In this document: positions 43,439-52,197 of the stretch, one piece after another
Numbering within the stretch: position 1 is the stretch's first letter
Layout of the letters: each line of letters begins with the position of its first letter
NCBI GenBank assembly: GCA_002167435.2
Contig: NHBR02000083.1
Span: 1-64,000, forward strand
DNA from: Allomuricauda sp. TMED12
GTDB lineage: Bacteria > Bacteroidota > Bacteroidia > Flavobacteriales > Flavobacteriaceae
Direction of reading: 5' to 3'
Length of the DNA stretch: 64,000 nucleotides
The notes under the pieces: generated by a model
Seen by the model: only the letters and a program-made list of their open reading frames with translations
The model's database searches: none
Told to the model about the DNA's origin: nothing
Translations under genes and position numbers: made by a program

Positions 43439-44167
43439 ATGAAACCAAAAAAGAACCCAAACGCCGAAATTGGACGCAACAGCAGTCTTTATTTCATGAT
43501 AGGATTAACTTCGGTATTGTTTATGACATGGCAATCCTTTGAAGTCAAGTTCTACGAAGAAGATTCCAAAGTTTCAGAAGTTGTACAAGTAATGGATGAA
43601 CTAAAGGAAGATGTACCCGTCACGGAAATGATACGAACTGCCCCACCGCCTCCACCCCCATCGGCTCCCGATGTAATTGAAATTGTGGAAGATGTGGACG
43701 ACGTGGAAGAAACTGTAATCGAAAGTACCGAGAGTAGCCAAGAAACCTTCATTGAAGATGCCGTTGTAAGTATTGAAGATGTTAATGTGGCAGAGGTTGA
43801 AGAAGATATAGTGGTTCCTTTTGCGGTGATTGAATATGTACCTGTTTTTCCTGGATGTGAAGACTTGCAAACCCAAGCCGAGCGCAAGGAATGTTTTAAC
43901 GAAAAAGTGCAGGAACATATTAAGAGGAACTTCAAATACCCCACAGCTGCTTTAGAAATGGGTGTAACAGGCAGAGTTTACTTGCAGTTTGTTATAGATT
44001 CCAAAGGGCATGTAAGCAACATACAAAAAAGAGGGCCCGATAAACTACTGGAAACAGAGGCTGTACGTATTATAGCTTCCTTACCAAAAGTAAAACCGGG
44101 AGAACAACGCGGAAAACCCGTAAGTGTTAAATACAGTATTCCAATTAATTTTGTCATGCAAAACTAA
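43439..44167 (+). CDS. Energy transducer TonB-type protein
   Basis: A 242-residue TonB-like protein. A short cytosolic N-terminus is followed by one TM helix at about residues 17-34 (SLYFMIGLTSVLFMTW). A periplasmic spacer contains a Pro stretch (APPPPPPSAPD) and many Val/Glu/Asp. The C-terminal TonB domain spans about residues 165-242 (FKYPTAALEMGVTGRVYLQFVI). It carries energy from an ExbB/ExbD complex to outer-membrane receptors. The VPVFPGCE element before the domain is common in Bacteroidota TonBs. It is controlled by an Fnr-type site and ends at a bidirectional terminator. No receptor gene is nearby. Confidence 0.88.
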   Translation: MKPKKNPNAEIGRNSSLYFMIGLTSVLFMTWQSFEVKFYEEDSKVSEVVQVMDELKEDVPVTEMIRTAPPPPPPSAPDVIEIVEDVDDVEETVIESTESSQETFIEDAVVSIEDVNVAEVEEDIVVPFAVIEYVPVFPGCEDLQTQAERKECFNEKVQEHIKRNFKYPTAALEMGVTGRVYLQFVIDSKGHVSNIQKRGPDKLLETEAVRIIASLPKVKPGEQRGKPVSVKYSIPINFVMQN

Positions 44168-44183
44168 ACACAATCCAAATAAA

Positions 44184-44217
44184 GAAAGGTCCAAGTTTAT
44201 ACTTGGGCCTTTTTTTA
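44184..44217. terminator. Bidirectional terminator after the TonB gene
   Basis: AAGGTCCAAGT pairs with ACTTGGGCCTT (one G-U) around TTAT and is followed by seven T. The A-rich left flank lets it also serve the convergent AstE-like gene, whose stop lies within it. Confidence 0.82.
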
Positions 44218-45417
44218 TTCTTGAAACCAAGCTGCATCGGCATATTCAAAAGATTTTGAGGCGCTTTCCCTGTTCTTGGCTATTAAGTGGGACCTATCAA
44301 ATTTTCTCGCCCTATACCCCAATAAGTGTAAAAAGGACTTGGCAAAAAAGCGAGCGACCCGTTGGTCCACCACTAAGGTATCCTTTTGGTCCGACTCCCA
44401 TTCCACTCCCGGTAATTTTACTAAAACATGATCTATTTTAAATCTCCTCAACTCTTTGGATATCCACAACAATATTTTCGGAATTGGTCTAATAAAGTAA
44501 AAGCCCTCATTCCCTTGGTCTTGGTAAAGTGGCATAAATATTTGTCGCTTCTTTGTTGCTTTTAGCTGAACACCATCAACAACAGCCAAACTCACACCCT
44601 TCGGGATTACCTGAAAATTTATAAACCCTGGGAGCATTTTAAAATTGTTTTTTGAGCCGATATCATGCTGATGGTATATTTCATAAAATCTATGGGGAGC
44701 ATTGCCGGAATCGGCAATCACACCTTTTAATTGTTGCCGTTTCTCTTCCGAAACATTCACAGATTGAGTCAATGTCAAGGAATAGCGAATAAATTCAATA
44801 CAGCTTTCCACCGCCTTGTCATCATCATGCTGGCCACTTTCAAAACCTAGAGAAACATAACCCAGCTCATTGATATAGCTCAACAAGGCACCTTTTAAAT
44901 ATTCTTCTATTCCCAAGATAATGGGCAAAGGGTAGTTTGACGCATATTTACGGTTCAACAAACTATCGTTGAGAACCATAAAAGGCGAAGTATCGCTCGA
45001 TGTGGTATGAAGATCCATAAAATAGAACGGAGGGGTTCCCGTATCCAGAATATTATGAAGCATACGGAATAATTGGCTCAGTTCCTCCTCTTCACTATGT
45101 TTGATTTCCCTGCTATGGACAATTCGTTCAATCCTTTCCTGAAACCAAATTCTATTCAAATCCTCATGCTGAAATCGCTGCTTGCTTTCCAAAGCTCCCA
45201 AATTTCCAGAAATAGCATATACTTCACCATTTACCGGGATTTTCTTGAACCTAATCTCCTCAAAAACATCTTTTAAAGCAAAAACACCGGCCGTCTCATT
45301 TCCATGAACACCTCCAAAAAAAACCACTGTAGGTCCTCCTTTCTTTCCTTGGATATGATCTATTACGCGATCAACTTTTACAGTTTCGTCCAGTGCTTTG
45401 CTGTGAACTAATGTCAT
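44215..45417 (-). CDS. AstE/aspartoacylase-like zinc hydrolase
   Basis: A 400-residue M14-type amidohydrolase of the succinylglutamate desuccinylase/aspartoacylase family. Zinc ligands are visible as GGVHGNETAG (H38, E41) and MDLHTT (H137), with EDLNR at 85-89 and a catalytic Glu candidate in GFESGQ. ATG 45417 is used because the longer frame starts inside the upstream gene. It follows the GCS2-CBS gene by 4 bases and is clearly coupled to it. There is no arginine-succinyltransferase pathway nearby, so a role in arginine breakdown is unlikely. It more probably cleaves an N-acyl or peptide bond in the product of its partner. Confidence 0.85.
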   Translation of the reverse strand: MTLVHSKALDETVKVDRVIDHIQGKKGGPTVVFFGGVHGNETAGVFALKDVFEEIRFKKIPVNGEVYAISGNLGALESKQRFQHEDLNRIWFQERIERIVHSREIKHSEEEELSQLFRMLHNILDTGTPPFYFMDLHTTSSDTSPFMVLNDSLLNRKYASNYPLPIILGIEEYLKGALLSYINELGYVSLGFESGQHDDDKAVESCIEFIRYSLTLTQSVNVSEEKRQQLKGVIADSGNAPHRFYEIYHQHDIGSKNNFKMLPGFINFQVIPKGVSLAVVDGVQLKATKKRQIFMPLYQDQGNEGFYFIRPIPKILLWISKELRRFKIDHVLVKLPGVEWESDQKDTLVVDQRVARFFAKSFLHLLGYRARKFDRSHLIAKNRESASKSFEYADAAWFQE

Positions 45418-45421
45418 ATTA

Positions 45422-47266
45422 TTACAAATCAACTTTACTGATGATTCCCACAATGTGGGTGCCCACACAAACCGGTAGACAACCTATATGGTACTTTTCC
45501 ATTATGCTTTCAGCAGTCTTTATCTCTGTTTTGGGCTCTACACTTATAACTTTTTTGACCATGATATCGGAAACCCTGGCTTCATTTTTATCGAGCTTTT
45601 CAAACTTCTCTATATGACTCCATGTTAGCAACCCTACCAACTCTCCTTTTCCGTTCTCCACCGGAAGATGGTGAATATTGTTCCATTGCATAATGGCCAG
45701 GGCCAAATTGGCGTAATCGTCCTCATACAATTTCATCAACTTTGTGGACATTATTTGGCTTACCCATCGGAATGAATCCTTTGTCTCCACCATACCCTCA
45801 ATAGGTTTCCATTGATGAACCGGTATATCTTCCTGTTGGTTTTTATACAATGCCTTGGTCAGTTGTACAATGGCACTGTCCAACTTCATTTGCTTGCGCA
45901 GCTCCCTAAAGTTTTTGATTTGCCAATCGGCCCCGGTTCCGCCATTTGTCCTTTTTTCGATAACCCCCAAAAGTCTATTTATATCTTCTTCATCAATATT
46001 AAACTTTTTAAGACCATTGTGCGCAATCGGCAATAGTTCTTGCCTGATTATTTTCTTCATGGTCATGGCTTTTCCCATCCAAGAAAACATTGCATGTCTA
46101 CCGCTCGTGGCCGCTCTAAGAAAATTTAGCTTGGCCGATCTAAAATCCATTAGATTGGGCATGTCATCATATTTTTTTGGTCTTCCGGCCATGAGTCCCA
46201 CCCAAAAAGCGAAATTGGCAATCTCATCTATAATAGTAGGTCCTGCCGGGATATACCTATTCTCAATCCGCAAATGTGGTTTTCCATTGCCCACGCCATA
46301 GCAGGGTCGGTTCCACCGATAGACTGTGCTATTGAACAAACTCAATGCTTCCAGTTTTGGCGTTTTCCCTGCTTCCAACAATTCCAAAGAACTATTTTGG
46401 ATAGGTTTGGTCAATAAAATACGATGCGTGGAAATATCTTGTTTAAAAATCTCCGCAACAGAATCCTTCTGCCATCTTTCGCCAAAGCCGACTCTTGCCA
46501 CTTCTTCCCTAAGTGCTTTGGTCCATATCCGCGTATCCAAGCTTTGCTGGAACAAAGCTATCCGGGTTTCCCTCCATAATTCTTTTCCCAAAAGGAGTGG
46601 TGAGTTGCAGCAAACTCCCAATACCGGTCCGGAAATGGCCTGGGCCCAATTATAGCTTTTGATAAAATCTTTCGGAGGTATTTGTAAATGAAGTTGAAAA
46701 CTGGTATTACAAGCTTCAAACAGCACAGAATCATGGTGTAGCGATAGTTCATCGGCACCTTTGATTCTCACCGTAAAATCATCGCCCCTCCATGCTGTTA
46801 AAACTTCATTGATTCTATAATATCTGGGAATTGGTGTCATAAAATCCATACCAAGCTCATCCTTGCTGATCGTGGGAAGTATCCCTGTCAATATAACCTT
46901 GGAATTGTATTTATCTGCGGACTTCTTCACCTTGTCCAACAACCCTCTCAATTGTTGTTCCATGGTTGTAAAACAATCTTTTTCCAAGGTATAAGGGTCA
47001 AGGTTGGCTTCAATATTATACGTGGCAAATTCTGTTGTAAAATGGGAATCGTCAATATCTTTTAATATGTCCAATGAGTTTGGAGATGGTCTGTAATCAT
47101 CCTTTATCAAACACATTTCTTGTTCGGCGCCAATACGGACAATATCGTCCTCTACCAATCCCCCTTTGATCATGTTCTCCAAGGCTTGGATATCATCGAT
47201 AAGATGTTGTACAAAAACCTTCCGCTCCTCTTCGCCAAATGAGCTTTCCTTGATATGTTCTCCCAT
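45422..47266 (-). CDS. GCS2 glutamate-cysteine-ligase-like domain fused to a CBS pair
   Basis: A 614-residue two-part protein. The first part (about residues 25-430) is a GCS2/YbdK-type carboxylate-amine ligase. Seen there are VRIGAEQEMCLI with the metal-binding Glu, EFATYNIEANLDP, SFQLHLQIPP, HLRIENRYIPAGPT and ATSGRHAMF. The last 115 residues hold two CBS motifs (VSQIMSTKLMKLYEDDYANLAL; VSDIMVKKVISVEPKTEI), which usually bind adenine nucleotides and would sense energy state. The substrate is unknown. The downstream AstE-like hydrolase is coupled to it. An Fnr-type promoter precedes it. Confidence 0.85.
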   Translation of the reverse strand: MGEHIKESSFGEEERKVFVQHLIDDIQALENMIKGGLVEDDIVRIGAEQEMCLIKDDYRPSPNSLDILKDIDDSHFTTEFATYNIEANLDPYTLEKDCFTTMEQQLRGLLDKVKKSADKYNSKVILTGILPTISKDELGMDFMTPIPRYYRINEVLTAWRGDDFTVRIKGADELSLHHDSVLFEACNTSFQLHLQIPPKDFIKSYNWAQAISGPVLGVCCNSPLLLGKELWRETRIALFQQSLDTRIWTKALREEVARVGFGERWQKDSVAEIFKQDISTHRILLTKPIQNSSLELLEAGKTPKLEALSLFNSTVYRWNRPCYGVGNGKPHLRIENRYIPAGPTIIDEIANFAFWVGLMAGRPKKYDDMPNLMDFRSAKLNFLRAATSGRHAMFSWMGKAMTMKKIIRQELLPIAHNGLKKFNIDEEDINRLLGVIEKRTNGGTGADWQIKNFRELRKQMKLDSAIVQLTKALYKNQQEDIPVHQWKPIEGMVETKDSFRWVSQIMSTKLMKLYEDDYANLALAIMQWNNIHHLPVENGKGELVGLLTWSHIEKFEKLDKNEARVSDIMVKKVISVEPKTEIKTAESIMEKYHIGCLPVCVGTHIVGIISKVDL

Positions 47267-47298
47267 AGCATTAAATTTAAGAGCAAGTCAAAATCATT

Positions 47299-47341
47299 TA
47301 AAGATACGATGTCGGCAACACGAAAAACATGATACTCATCA
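47299..47341 (-). promoter_or_regulatory. Fnr-type class II promoter of the GCS2-CBS/AstE-like operon
   Basis: The dyad TGATACTCATCA (47330-47341) lies exactly 23 bases upstream of the minus-strand -7 box TATCTTTA (47306-47299). The predicted leader is about 27 bases. Confidence 0.7.
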
Positions 47342-47381
47342 GGCCTATAATTAGAGTCCGATTCTTTTTACAAAGCAATAC

Positions 47382-47424
47382 TGACAATTATCATGTTTTT
47401 TGCAAGCCATCAAAAGTAATTTTG
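47382..47424 (+). promoter_or_regulatory. Fnr-type class II promoter of hemN-usp
   Basis: The dyad TGACAATTATCA (47382-47393) lies exactly 23 bases upstream of the perfect -7 box TAATTTTG (47417-47424). The predicted leader to hemN is about 22 bases. Confidence 0.8.
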
Positions 47425-47450
47425 AACTATAATGAAATGGTATGTAGCTT

Positions 47451-48809
47451 ATGTGCGAATTAGTTCAAAAATATAATGTTCCTGGCCCTCGATATACGAG
47501 TTACCCGACTGTACCGTATTGGGATTTGGAAACTTTTTCAGGAAAAAAATGGAAATCCAGTGTACTGAAAGCATTTGGGGAAAGTCCAGAAGAAGGAATC
47601 AGTGTTTATATACACTTGCCCTTTTGCGAAAGTATGTGCACCTTTTGTGGATGCCATAAACGCATAACAAAACGACACGAAGTGGAACGGCCGTATATAA
47701 ATGCGGTTTTAAAAGAATGGCAATTATACGTCGACCTTATGGGCTCCAAACCCGTTATAAAGGAACTACATTTAGGTGGTGGCACGCCCACCTTTTTTTC
47801 TCCAGAAAACTTAAAAATACTGATTGAGGGCATTGTTCGCCTGAGCAAAAAAACGGATGAAATTGAATTCAGTTTTGAAGGTCATCCCAATAACACCACC
47901 AAAGAACATTTGCAAGCACTTTACGATGTAGGGTTTAGAAGAGTATGTTTTGGTGTCCAGGATTATAACCTCACCGTTCAACGTGCGATAAATAGAATAC
48001 AGCCCTTTGAAAACGTGAAAAATGTAACTGAATGGGCCAGGGAGATTGGCTACACATCAGTAGGACACGATATCATTTATGGCCTGCCATTTCAGGAAAG
48101 TGGGGACGTGGAGAATACTATAGCAAAGACCAATGCCATAAAACCGGATAGAATTGCTTTTTACAGCTATGCGCATGTGCCTTGGTTAAAAGGTAACGGA
48201 CAAAGAGGTTATAAAGAATCCGACCTTCCCTCTTCCGAAGAGAAAAAGGCACAATACGAAATGGGAAAAAGGATGCTTGGCGAGTTTGGTTACAAAGATG
48301 TTGGGATGGATCATTTTGCCTTACCCACCGATAGTTTGTACAAAGCTTTGGAAAACGGAACACTACATAGGAACTTTATGGGCTACACCCCTTCCAAAAC
48401 CAAATTAATGGTTGGTTTAGGAGTATCGAGCATTAGCGATAGTTGGTATGGTTTTGCCCAGAACGTAAAAAACGTGGAAGAATACGAAAATTTGGTTTCA
48501 CATGGAGTTATCCCTATTTTTAGGGGGCACATTCTTAATGCTGAAGACGAAATCTTAAGAAGGCATATCCTCAACATCATGTGTCAATTTGAGACCACAT
48601 GGGACGTAGAGGAAGAACAAATAGTTGATTTTGAAAATATTTTGGCCAACCTATCGGAATTGGAAACGGACGGATTGGTCGAAATAAACGGCACAAATAT
48701 TAAAGTGACCGACAAAGGAAGACCTTTTGTAAGAAACATAAGTATGGCATTTGACTTAAAAATGCATCGAAAAAAACCAAATACCCGAATATTTTCCATG
48801 ACCGTTTAA
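47451..48809 (+). CDS. hemN: Oxygen-independent coproporphyrinogen III oxidase
   Basis: A 452-residue radical-SAM enzyme that converts coproporphyrinogen III to protoporphyrinogen IX without oxygen. The cluster motif CESMCTFCGC gives Cys59, Cys63, Cys66 and a fourth Cys68, as in bona fide HemN. The N-terminal YNVPGPRYTSYPTVPYW, LHLGGGTPTFF and YSYAHVPWLKGNQ-like segment (YSYAHVPWLKGNGQR) separate it from HemW. It is the first gene of a two-gene operon with usp2 and has a strong Fnr-type promoter, fitting haem supply for the cbb3 oxidase at low oxygen. Confidence 0.95.
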   Translation: MCELVQKYNVPGPRYTSYPTVPYWDLETFSGKKWKSSVLKAFGESPEEGISVYIHLPFCESMCTFCGCHKRITKRHEVERPYINAVLKEWQLYVDLMGSKPVIKELHLGGGTPTFFSPENLKILIEGIVRLSKKTDEIEFSFEGHPNNTTKEHLQALYDVGFRRVCFGVQDYNLTVQRAINRIQPFENVKNVTEWAREIGYTSVGHDIIYGLPFQESGDVENTIAKTNAIKPDRIAFYSYAHVPWLKGNGQRGYKESDLPSSEEKKAQYEMGKRMLGEFGYKDVGMDHFALPTDSLYKALENGTLHRNFMGYTPSKTKLMVGLGVSSISDSWYGFAQNVKNVEEYENLVSHGVIPIFRGHILNAEDEILRRHILNIMCQFETTWDVEEEQIVDFENILANLSELETDGLVEINGTNIKVTDKGRPFVRNISMAFDLKMHRKKPNTRIFSMTV

Positions 48810-48826
48810 CCTAAAAAAGCAATAAA

Positions 48827-49648
48827 ATGAAAAGTATAATCGTACCGGTTGATTTCTCAAATCAATCAGAAAAAGCCCTTAAAGTAGCTGCTTCTCTTGC
48901 GAAGCAACACAAGGCGGAGTTGTTGGTCCTTCATATGTTGGAACTTTCTCCTGCCATTATGGGAGAATCAGGATATATATCCCAAGAACAGGTGGTTCAC
49001 CTTATAAAACTTGGCGAACAACGATTTACGGACTTTTTGGACAAACCTTATTTAAAGGACATCAAAGTAGTTCCCGTAATCAAACACTATAAAGTGTTCA
49101 GTGAGGTGGCCGAGGTGGCCGAAAAACACAATGCCGATCTTATTGTAATGGGGTCACATGGTGCCGATGGTCTACAAGAGATCTTTATAGGATCAAACAC
49201 CGAACGTGTTGTTAGAACTTCTGATGTCCCCGTATTGGTAATCAAAGGTGATGTCGAAGATTTCAAACCAACTAATTTTGTGTTCGCTTCCGATTTTGAA
49301 GAAGAAAGTGTTTCTGCCTTAAAGAAAGCCAAGGCAATGGCCGATTTATTGGGATCCAAACTTCATTTGGTGTACATAAACACTCCTGGGGATGAATTCC
49401 TGAGCAATAATGATGCAAATGATAAAATCTCTAAATTTTTAAAAGCTGCCAATGTGGGCATGGAAGTAAAAATCTATAACGACTACACCGTTGAAAAAGG
49501 TGTTCTTAACTATAGTGAGCGAGTATCCGCTGACCTTATCGGTATTCCAACACATGGTAGAAGGGGCTTATCACACTTTTTTATGGGAAGTATTGGTGAA
49601 GATATTGCCAACCACTCCGAAGCACCTGTGATAACCTTTAAAATTTGA
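48827..49648 (+). CDS. Universal stress protein (tandem UspA domains), usp2
   Basis: A 273-residue protein with two UspA domains (about residues 1-142 and 148-273). The first starts MKSIIVPVDFSNQSEKALKVA, and the ATP-binding type motif VMGSHGADGLQEIFIGSNTERVV is intact. The second contains GIPTHGRRGLSHFFMGSIGEDI. It lies 17 bases after hemN and shares its Fnr-type promoter. A strong terminator follows. Confidence 0.9.
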   Translation: MKSIIVPVDFSNQSEKALKVAASLAKQHKAELLVLHMLELSPAIMGESGYISQEQVVHLIKLGEQRFTDFLDKPYLKDIKVVPVIKHYKVFSEVAEVAEKHNADLIVMGSHGADGLQEIFIGSNTERVVRTSDVPVLVIKGDVEDFKPTNFVFASDFEEESVSALKKAKAMADLLGSKLHLVYINTPGDEFLSNNDANDKISKFLKAANVGMEVKIYNDYTVEKGVLNYSERVSADLIGIPTHGRRGLSHFFMGSIGEDIANHSEAPVITFKI

Positions 49649-49681
49649 TGGATTGCATTTTTGATTGGTTTCATGCGATTC

Positions 49682-49720
49682 AAAAAAAGGGGGGCAATTT
49701 TAAAATTGCCCCCTTTTTTA
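49682..49720. terminator. Bidirectional terminator between usp2 and the CoA-transferase gene
   Basis: A long, nearly perfect stem pairs AAAAAGGGGGCAATTTT-type and AAAATTGCCCCCTTTTT-type arms. It can stop hemN-usp2 on the plus strand and the cco operon on the minus strand. Confidence 0.9.
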
Positions 49721-49744
49721 TGTTACAACCAATTTTTATTGACC

Positions 49745-51013
49745 CTAACCATGAAATCTTTCGTAGGCCGCTTTTTCCAGTGCTTCCCGATGATTTGGGT
49801 GTGCTATGGAAATTAAAGCTTCGGCCCGTTGATGTAGGTTTTTCCCAAAAAGATTCACCACACCATATTCTGTTGCTACATAGTGCATGTGGGCACGAGT
49901 GGTTGTTACCCCTGCACCCTGTTTTAAAAAGGGCGTTATTTTGGAAACTCCTTTTTTTGTGGTAGATGACATGGCTATGATGGGCTTTCCCCCTTTTGAA
50001 AGGGATGCCCCTCTCATAAAATCCATTTGTCCGCCCACTCCGGAGAATTGATATCCCCCAATGGTATCCGCGCAAACTTGGCCTGTCAAATCAATTTCTA
50101 TAGCACTATTAATAGCGGTCGCTTTCGGGTTTCTTCGGATTCTGGCCGTATCGTTGGTATAACCGGAGTCCCTAAAATCACATATGGGGTTGTCATCAAT
50201 GAAATCATATAGTTTTCGGGAACCCACTGCAAAGCAGCTTACAATTTTACCACGTTTTACTGCTTTTTCCTTTCCGTTTATGACACCACTTTCCAACAAA
50301 GGCAGAACCCCATCAGAAAACATTTCGGTATGAATTCCCAGGTTTTTATGGTTTCCTAAATTAGACAATACCGCGTTGGGTATGTTACCAATTCCCATTT
50401 GCAAAGTAGCACCATCTTCGATCAACGATGCCACATGCCTACCAATTTCATGTTCCACTTCCGATATTTCGGTCGGGTTATGTTCGTGAATGTGCCTATC
50501 TACCTCAATGGCAAATTCTATTTCATCTACATGAACAATACCTGTACCATGTGTTCGGGGAACTTGGGGATTTATCTGCGCTACAATTTTTTTGGCAGTT
50601 CTAACCGCTGGCAATGCAACATCAACGGATACTCCCAGTGAACAATATCCATGTTTGTCCGGAGGCGACACCTGAACAAAGGCCACATCCAAAGGAAGGT
50701 ACTCGTCGGCGAACAACCATGGTATTTCACTCAAAAATACAGGAATGTAATCGCCCATGTATGTGTTTACAAAATTCCTTACGTTGCCCCCAACAAAACA
50801 AGCGTTCAAAGTAAAGGCATCGCAATAAGGTTTTCTAGTATACTTAGCATCTCCTTCGGTATGGATGGAAATAATCTCTACATCATTAAGTTCCTCATGC
50901 CTATCACATAAGGCATCTATCAATTCGTTTGGGGTCATGGCCGCCCCTTGGAAAAAGACCCGGTCGCCTGATTTAACAATTCCTACCGCCTCTTTCGCTG
51001 ATGTTATTTTCAT
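49745..51013 (-). CDS. Acetyl-CoA hydrolase/CoA-transferase family protein
   Basis: A 422-residue enzyme of the acetyl-CoA hydrolase/4-hydroxybutyrate CoA-transferase family. Such enzymes move CoA between acyl groups (for example succinyl-CoA and acetate). Seen are FFQGAAMTPNELIDAL at the start, HTEGDAKY, VALPAVRTAKKIVAQINPQVPRTHG, MGIGNIPNAVL and the active-site Glu region GIHTEMFSDG. ATG 51013 is chosen because the longer frame overlaps the upstream gene. It lies 14 bases after the TauE/SafE gene and is the last gene of the cco operon, so it is probably induced at low oxygen. The exact acyl substrates are unknown. Confidence 0.88.
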   Translation of the reverse strand: MKITSAKEAVGIVKSGDRVFFQGAAMTPNELIDALCDRHEELNDVEIISIHTEGDAKYTRKPYCDAFTLNACFVGGNVRNFVNTYMGDYIPVFLSEIPWLFADEYLPLDVAFVQVSPPDKHGYCSLGVSVDVALPAVRTAKKIVAQINPQVPRTHGTGIVHVDEIEFAIEVDRHIHEHNPTEISEVEHEIGRHVASLIEDGATLQMGIGNIPNAVLSNLGNHKNLGIHTEMFSDGVLPLLESGVINGKEKAVKRGKIVSCFAVGSRKLYDFIDDNPICDFRDSGYTNDTARIRRNPKATAINSAIEIDLTGQVCADTIGGYQFSGVGGQMDFMRGASLSKGGKPIIAMSSTTKKGVSKITPFLKQGAGVTTTRAHMHYVATEYGVVNLFGKNLHQRAEALISIAHPNHREALEKAAYERFHG

Positions 51014-51027
51014 TGTGGATTTTATTT

Positions 51028-51738
51028 TTAGGGTTGATGGCATTCTATGGTCGCCGTTACTGAATCTGCTGGAGCTGACTTGGGGGAAACAAAGGGTATT
51101 CCCAATCCCAGTCCACGTACAATAAACAAAATACCTATGATGACCACAAATACCGGAATCAATTTCTGTATCTTAAATTTGATGGCACTACTGAACATTC
51201 CTTTGGAATAGACCACCAAGGACATAAGGGGAACGGTCCCCAATCCAAAAATCATCATGTAAAGACCGCCTTCCAAAGCACTTCCCATAGCAATGGCACC
51301 CAAAAGGGCCATATACACGAGACCGCAGGGTAAAAAGCCGTTCAAGAAACCAATGGTCAAAAAAGTATCGGGGGTCTTTTTTTTAAGTTCAGCGCCCAAT
51401 TTGGATTTCACCTTACCGATAATGGAGTAAATAGGTGATAAAAATTTATGCCCGTTCAAGTATTTTCCTGGAATCAGTACTAAAAGAATCATAAGTACAC
51501 CAATACCTATGGATAGTTTCTGCTGAATCCCGAAAAGGGACAAGCCCTTGCCCAAAAGACCAAATAGTACCCCAATAACACCATAAGCCAAAAGTCTTCC
51601 AAAATGGTAGATGGACAACTGTGTGGTCTTCTTTAGATTGTTTTCTTGATTCAAAGGCAGCATAAAGGCTATTGGCCCGCACATACCCAAGCAGTGCAAG
51701 CTTCCCAAAAGCCCTAAAACCAACGCGGATGTCAACAT
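51028..51738 (-). CDS. TauE/SafE-like membrane protein of the cco operon
   Basis: A 236-residue, about six-TM protein of the sulfite exporter TauE/SafE superfamily, UreH/DsbD-like subgroup. The signature SLHCLGMCGPIAF is in the first helix and NGFLPCGLVYMALLGA in the second half. The paired Cys residues could handle copper or thiols. Proteins of this kind regularly follow fixH in Bacteroidota and Proteobacteria cco clusters, suggesting a role in oxidase maturation. It starts 2 bases after the fixH stop. Confidence 0.8.
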   Translation of the reverse strand: MLTSALVLGLLGSLHCLGMCGPIAFMLPLNQENNLKKTTQLSIYHFGRLLAYGVIGVLFGLLGKGLSLFGIQQKLSIGIGVLMILLVLIPGKYLNGHKFLSPIYSIIGKVKSKLGAELKKKTPDTFLTIGFLNGFLPCGLVYMALLGAIAMGSALEGGLYMMIFGLGTVPLMSLVVYSKGMFSSAIKFKIQKLIPVFVVIIGILFIVRGLGLGIPFVSPKSAPADSVTATIECHQP

Positions 51739-51740
51739 GA

Positions 51741-52187
51741 TCAGTAGACCAATTTTTGTTTATGCAAAAAGGAATTACCTTCGTATTCCCAGTTTATGGA
51801 AATGTCCCAGCGACCGTCTACCAAGCGATTGTCAGGTATGAGCAAATGTGTTTTGGACAAACTTATAGAAAAGTTAGTATCCAAATGCTTGTTAGACGGT
51901 CTATATAGGGACACTGTTCCACTTATTTTTTTTGGGTCGAAACGCTCTGGAAAATAAATCACCAAACCCTCTTCAGTTTTTTCAACCTTTAGGTTGGCAT
52001 TCATTTCCGACGCTGTATTTGATGCATCGATTTCCTGCTGATAGGATAATTCTTTTTTATAGTATTCCTCCGTCACCAAATCGTGGTTGGCCCGATCATC
52101 GGTGCTCATCCTGAAGACGAAGTATAAAATGAAGGTTATAAAACCTATAAATGCCAAGACAATTCCCGTTCCCCAATTAATTTTCAT
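51741..52187 (-). CDS. fixH: FixH/CcoH-type oxidase assembly protein
   Basis: A 148-residue protein with one N-terminal TM helix (about residues 6-26, GTGIVLAFIGFITFILYFVF) followed by the family segment DLVTEEYYKKELSYQQEIDA and a periplasmic beta-rich domain ending WEYEGNSFLHKQKLVY. FixH helps assemble cbb3 oxidase. It is 10 bases downstream of ccoG, the standard order. Confidence 0.9.
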   Translation of the reverse strand: MKINWGTGIVLAFIGFITFILYFVFRMSTDDRANHDLVTEEYYKKELSYQQEIDASNTASEMNANLKVEKTEEGLVIYFPERFDPKKISGTVSLYRPSNKHLDTNFSISLSKTHLLIPDNRLVDGRWDISINWEYEGNSFLHKQKLVY

Positions 52188-52197
52188 TTCAATCTTT

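Noticed and set aside
45418-45468. Longer start for the AstE-like hydrolase
   Set aside because: It would lie inside the end of the GCS2-CBS gene; the family N-terminus begins after ATG 45417.
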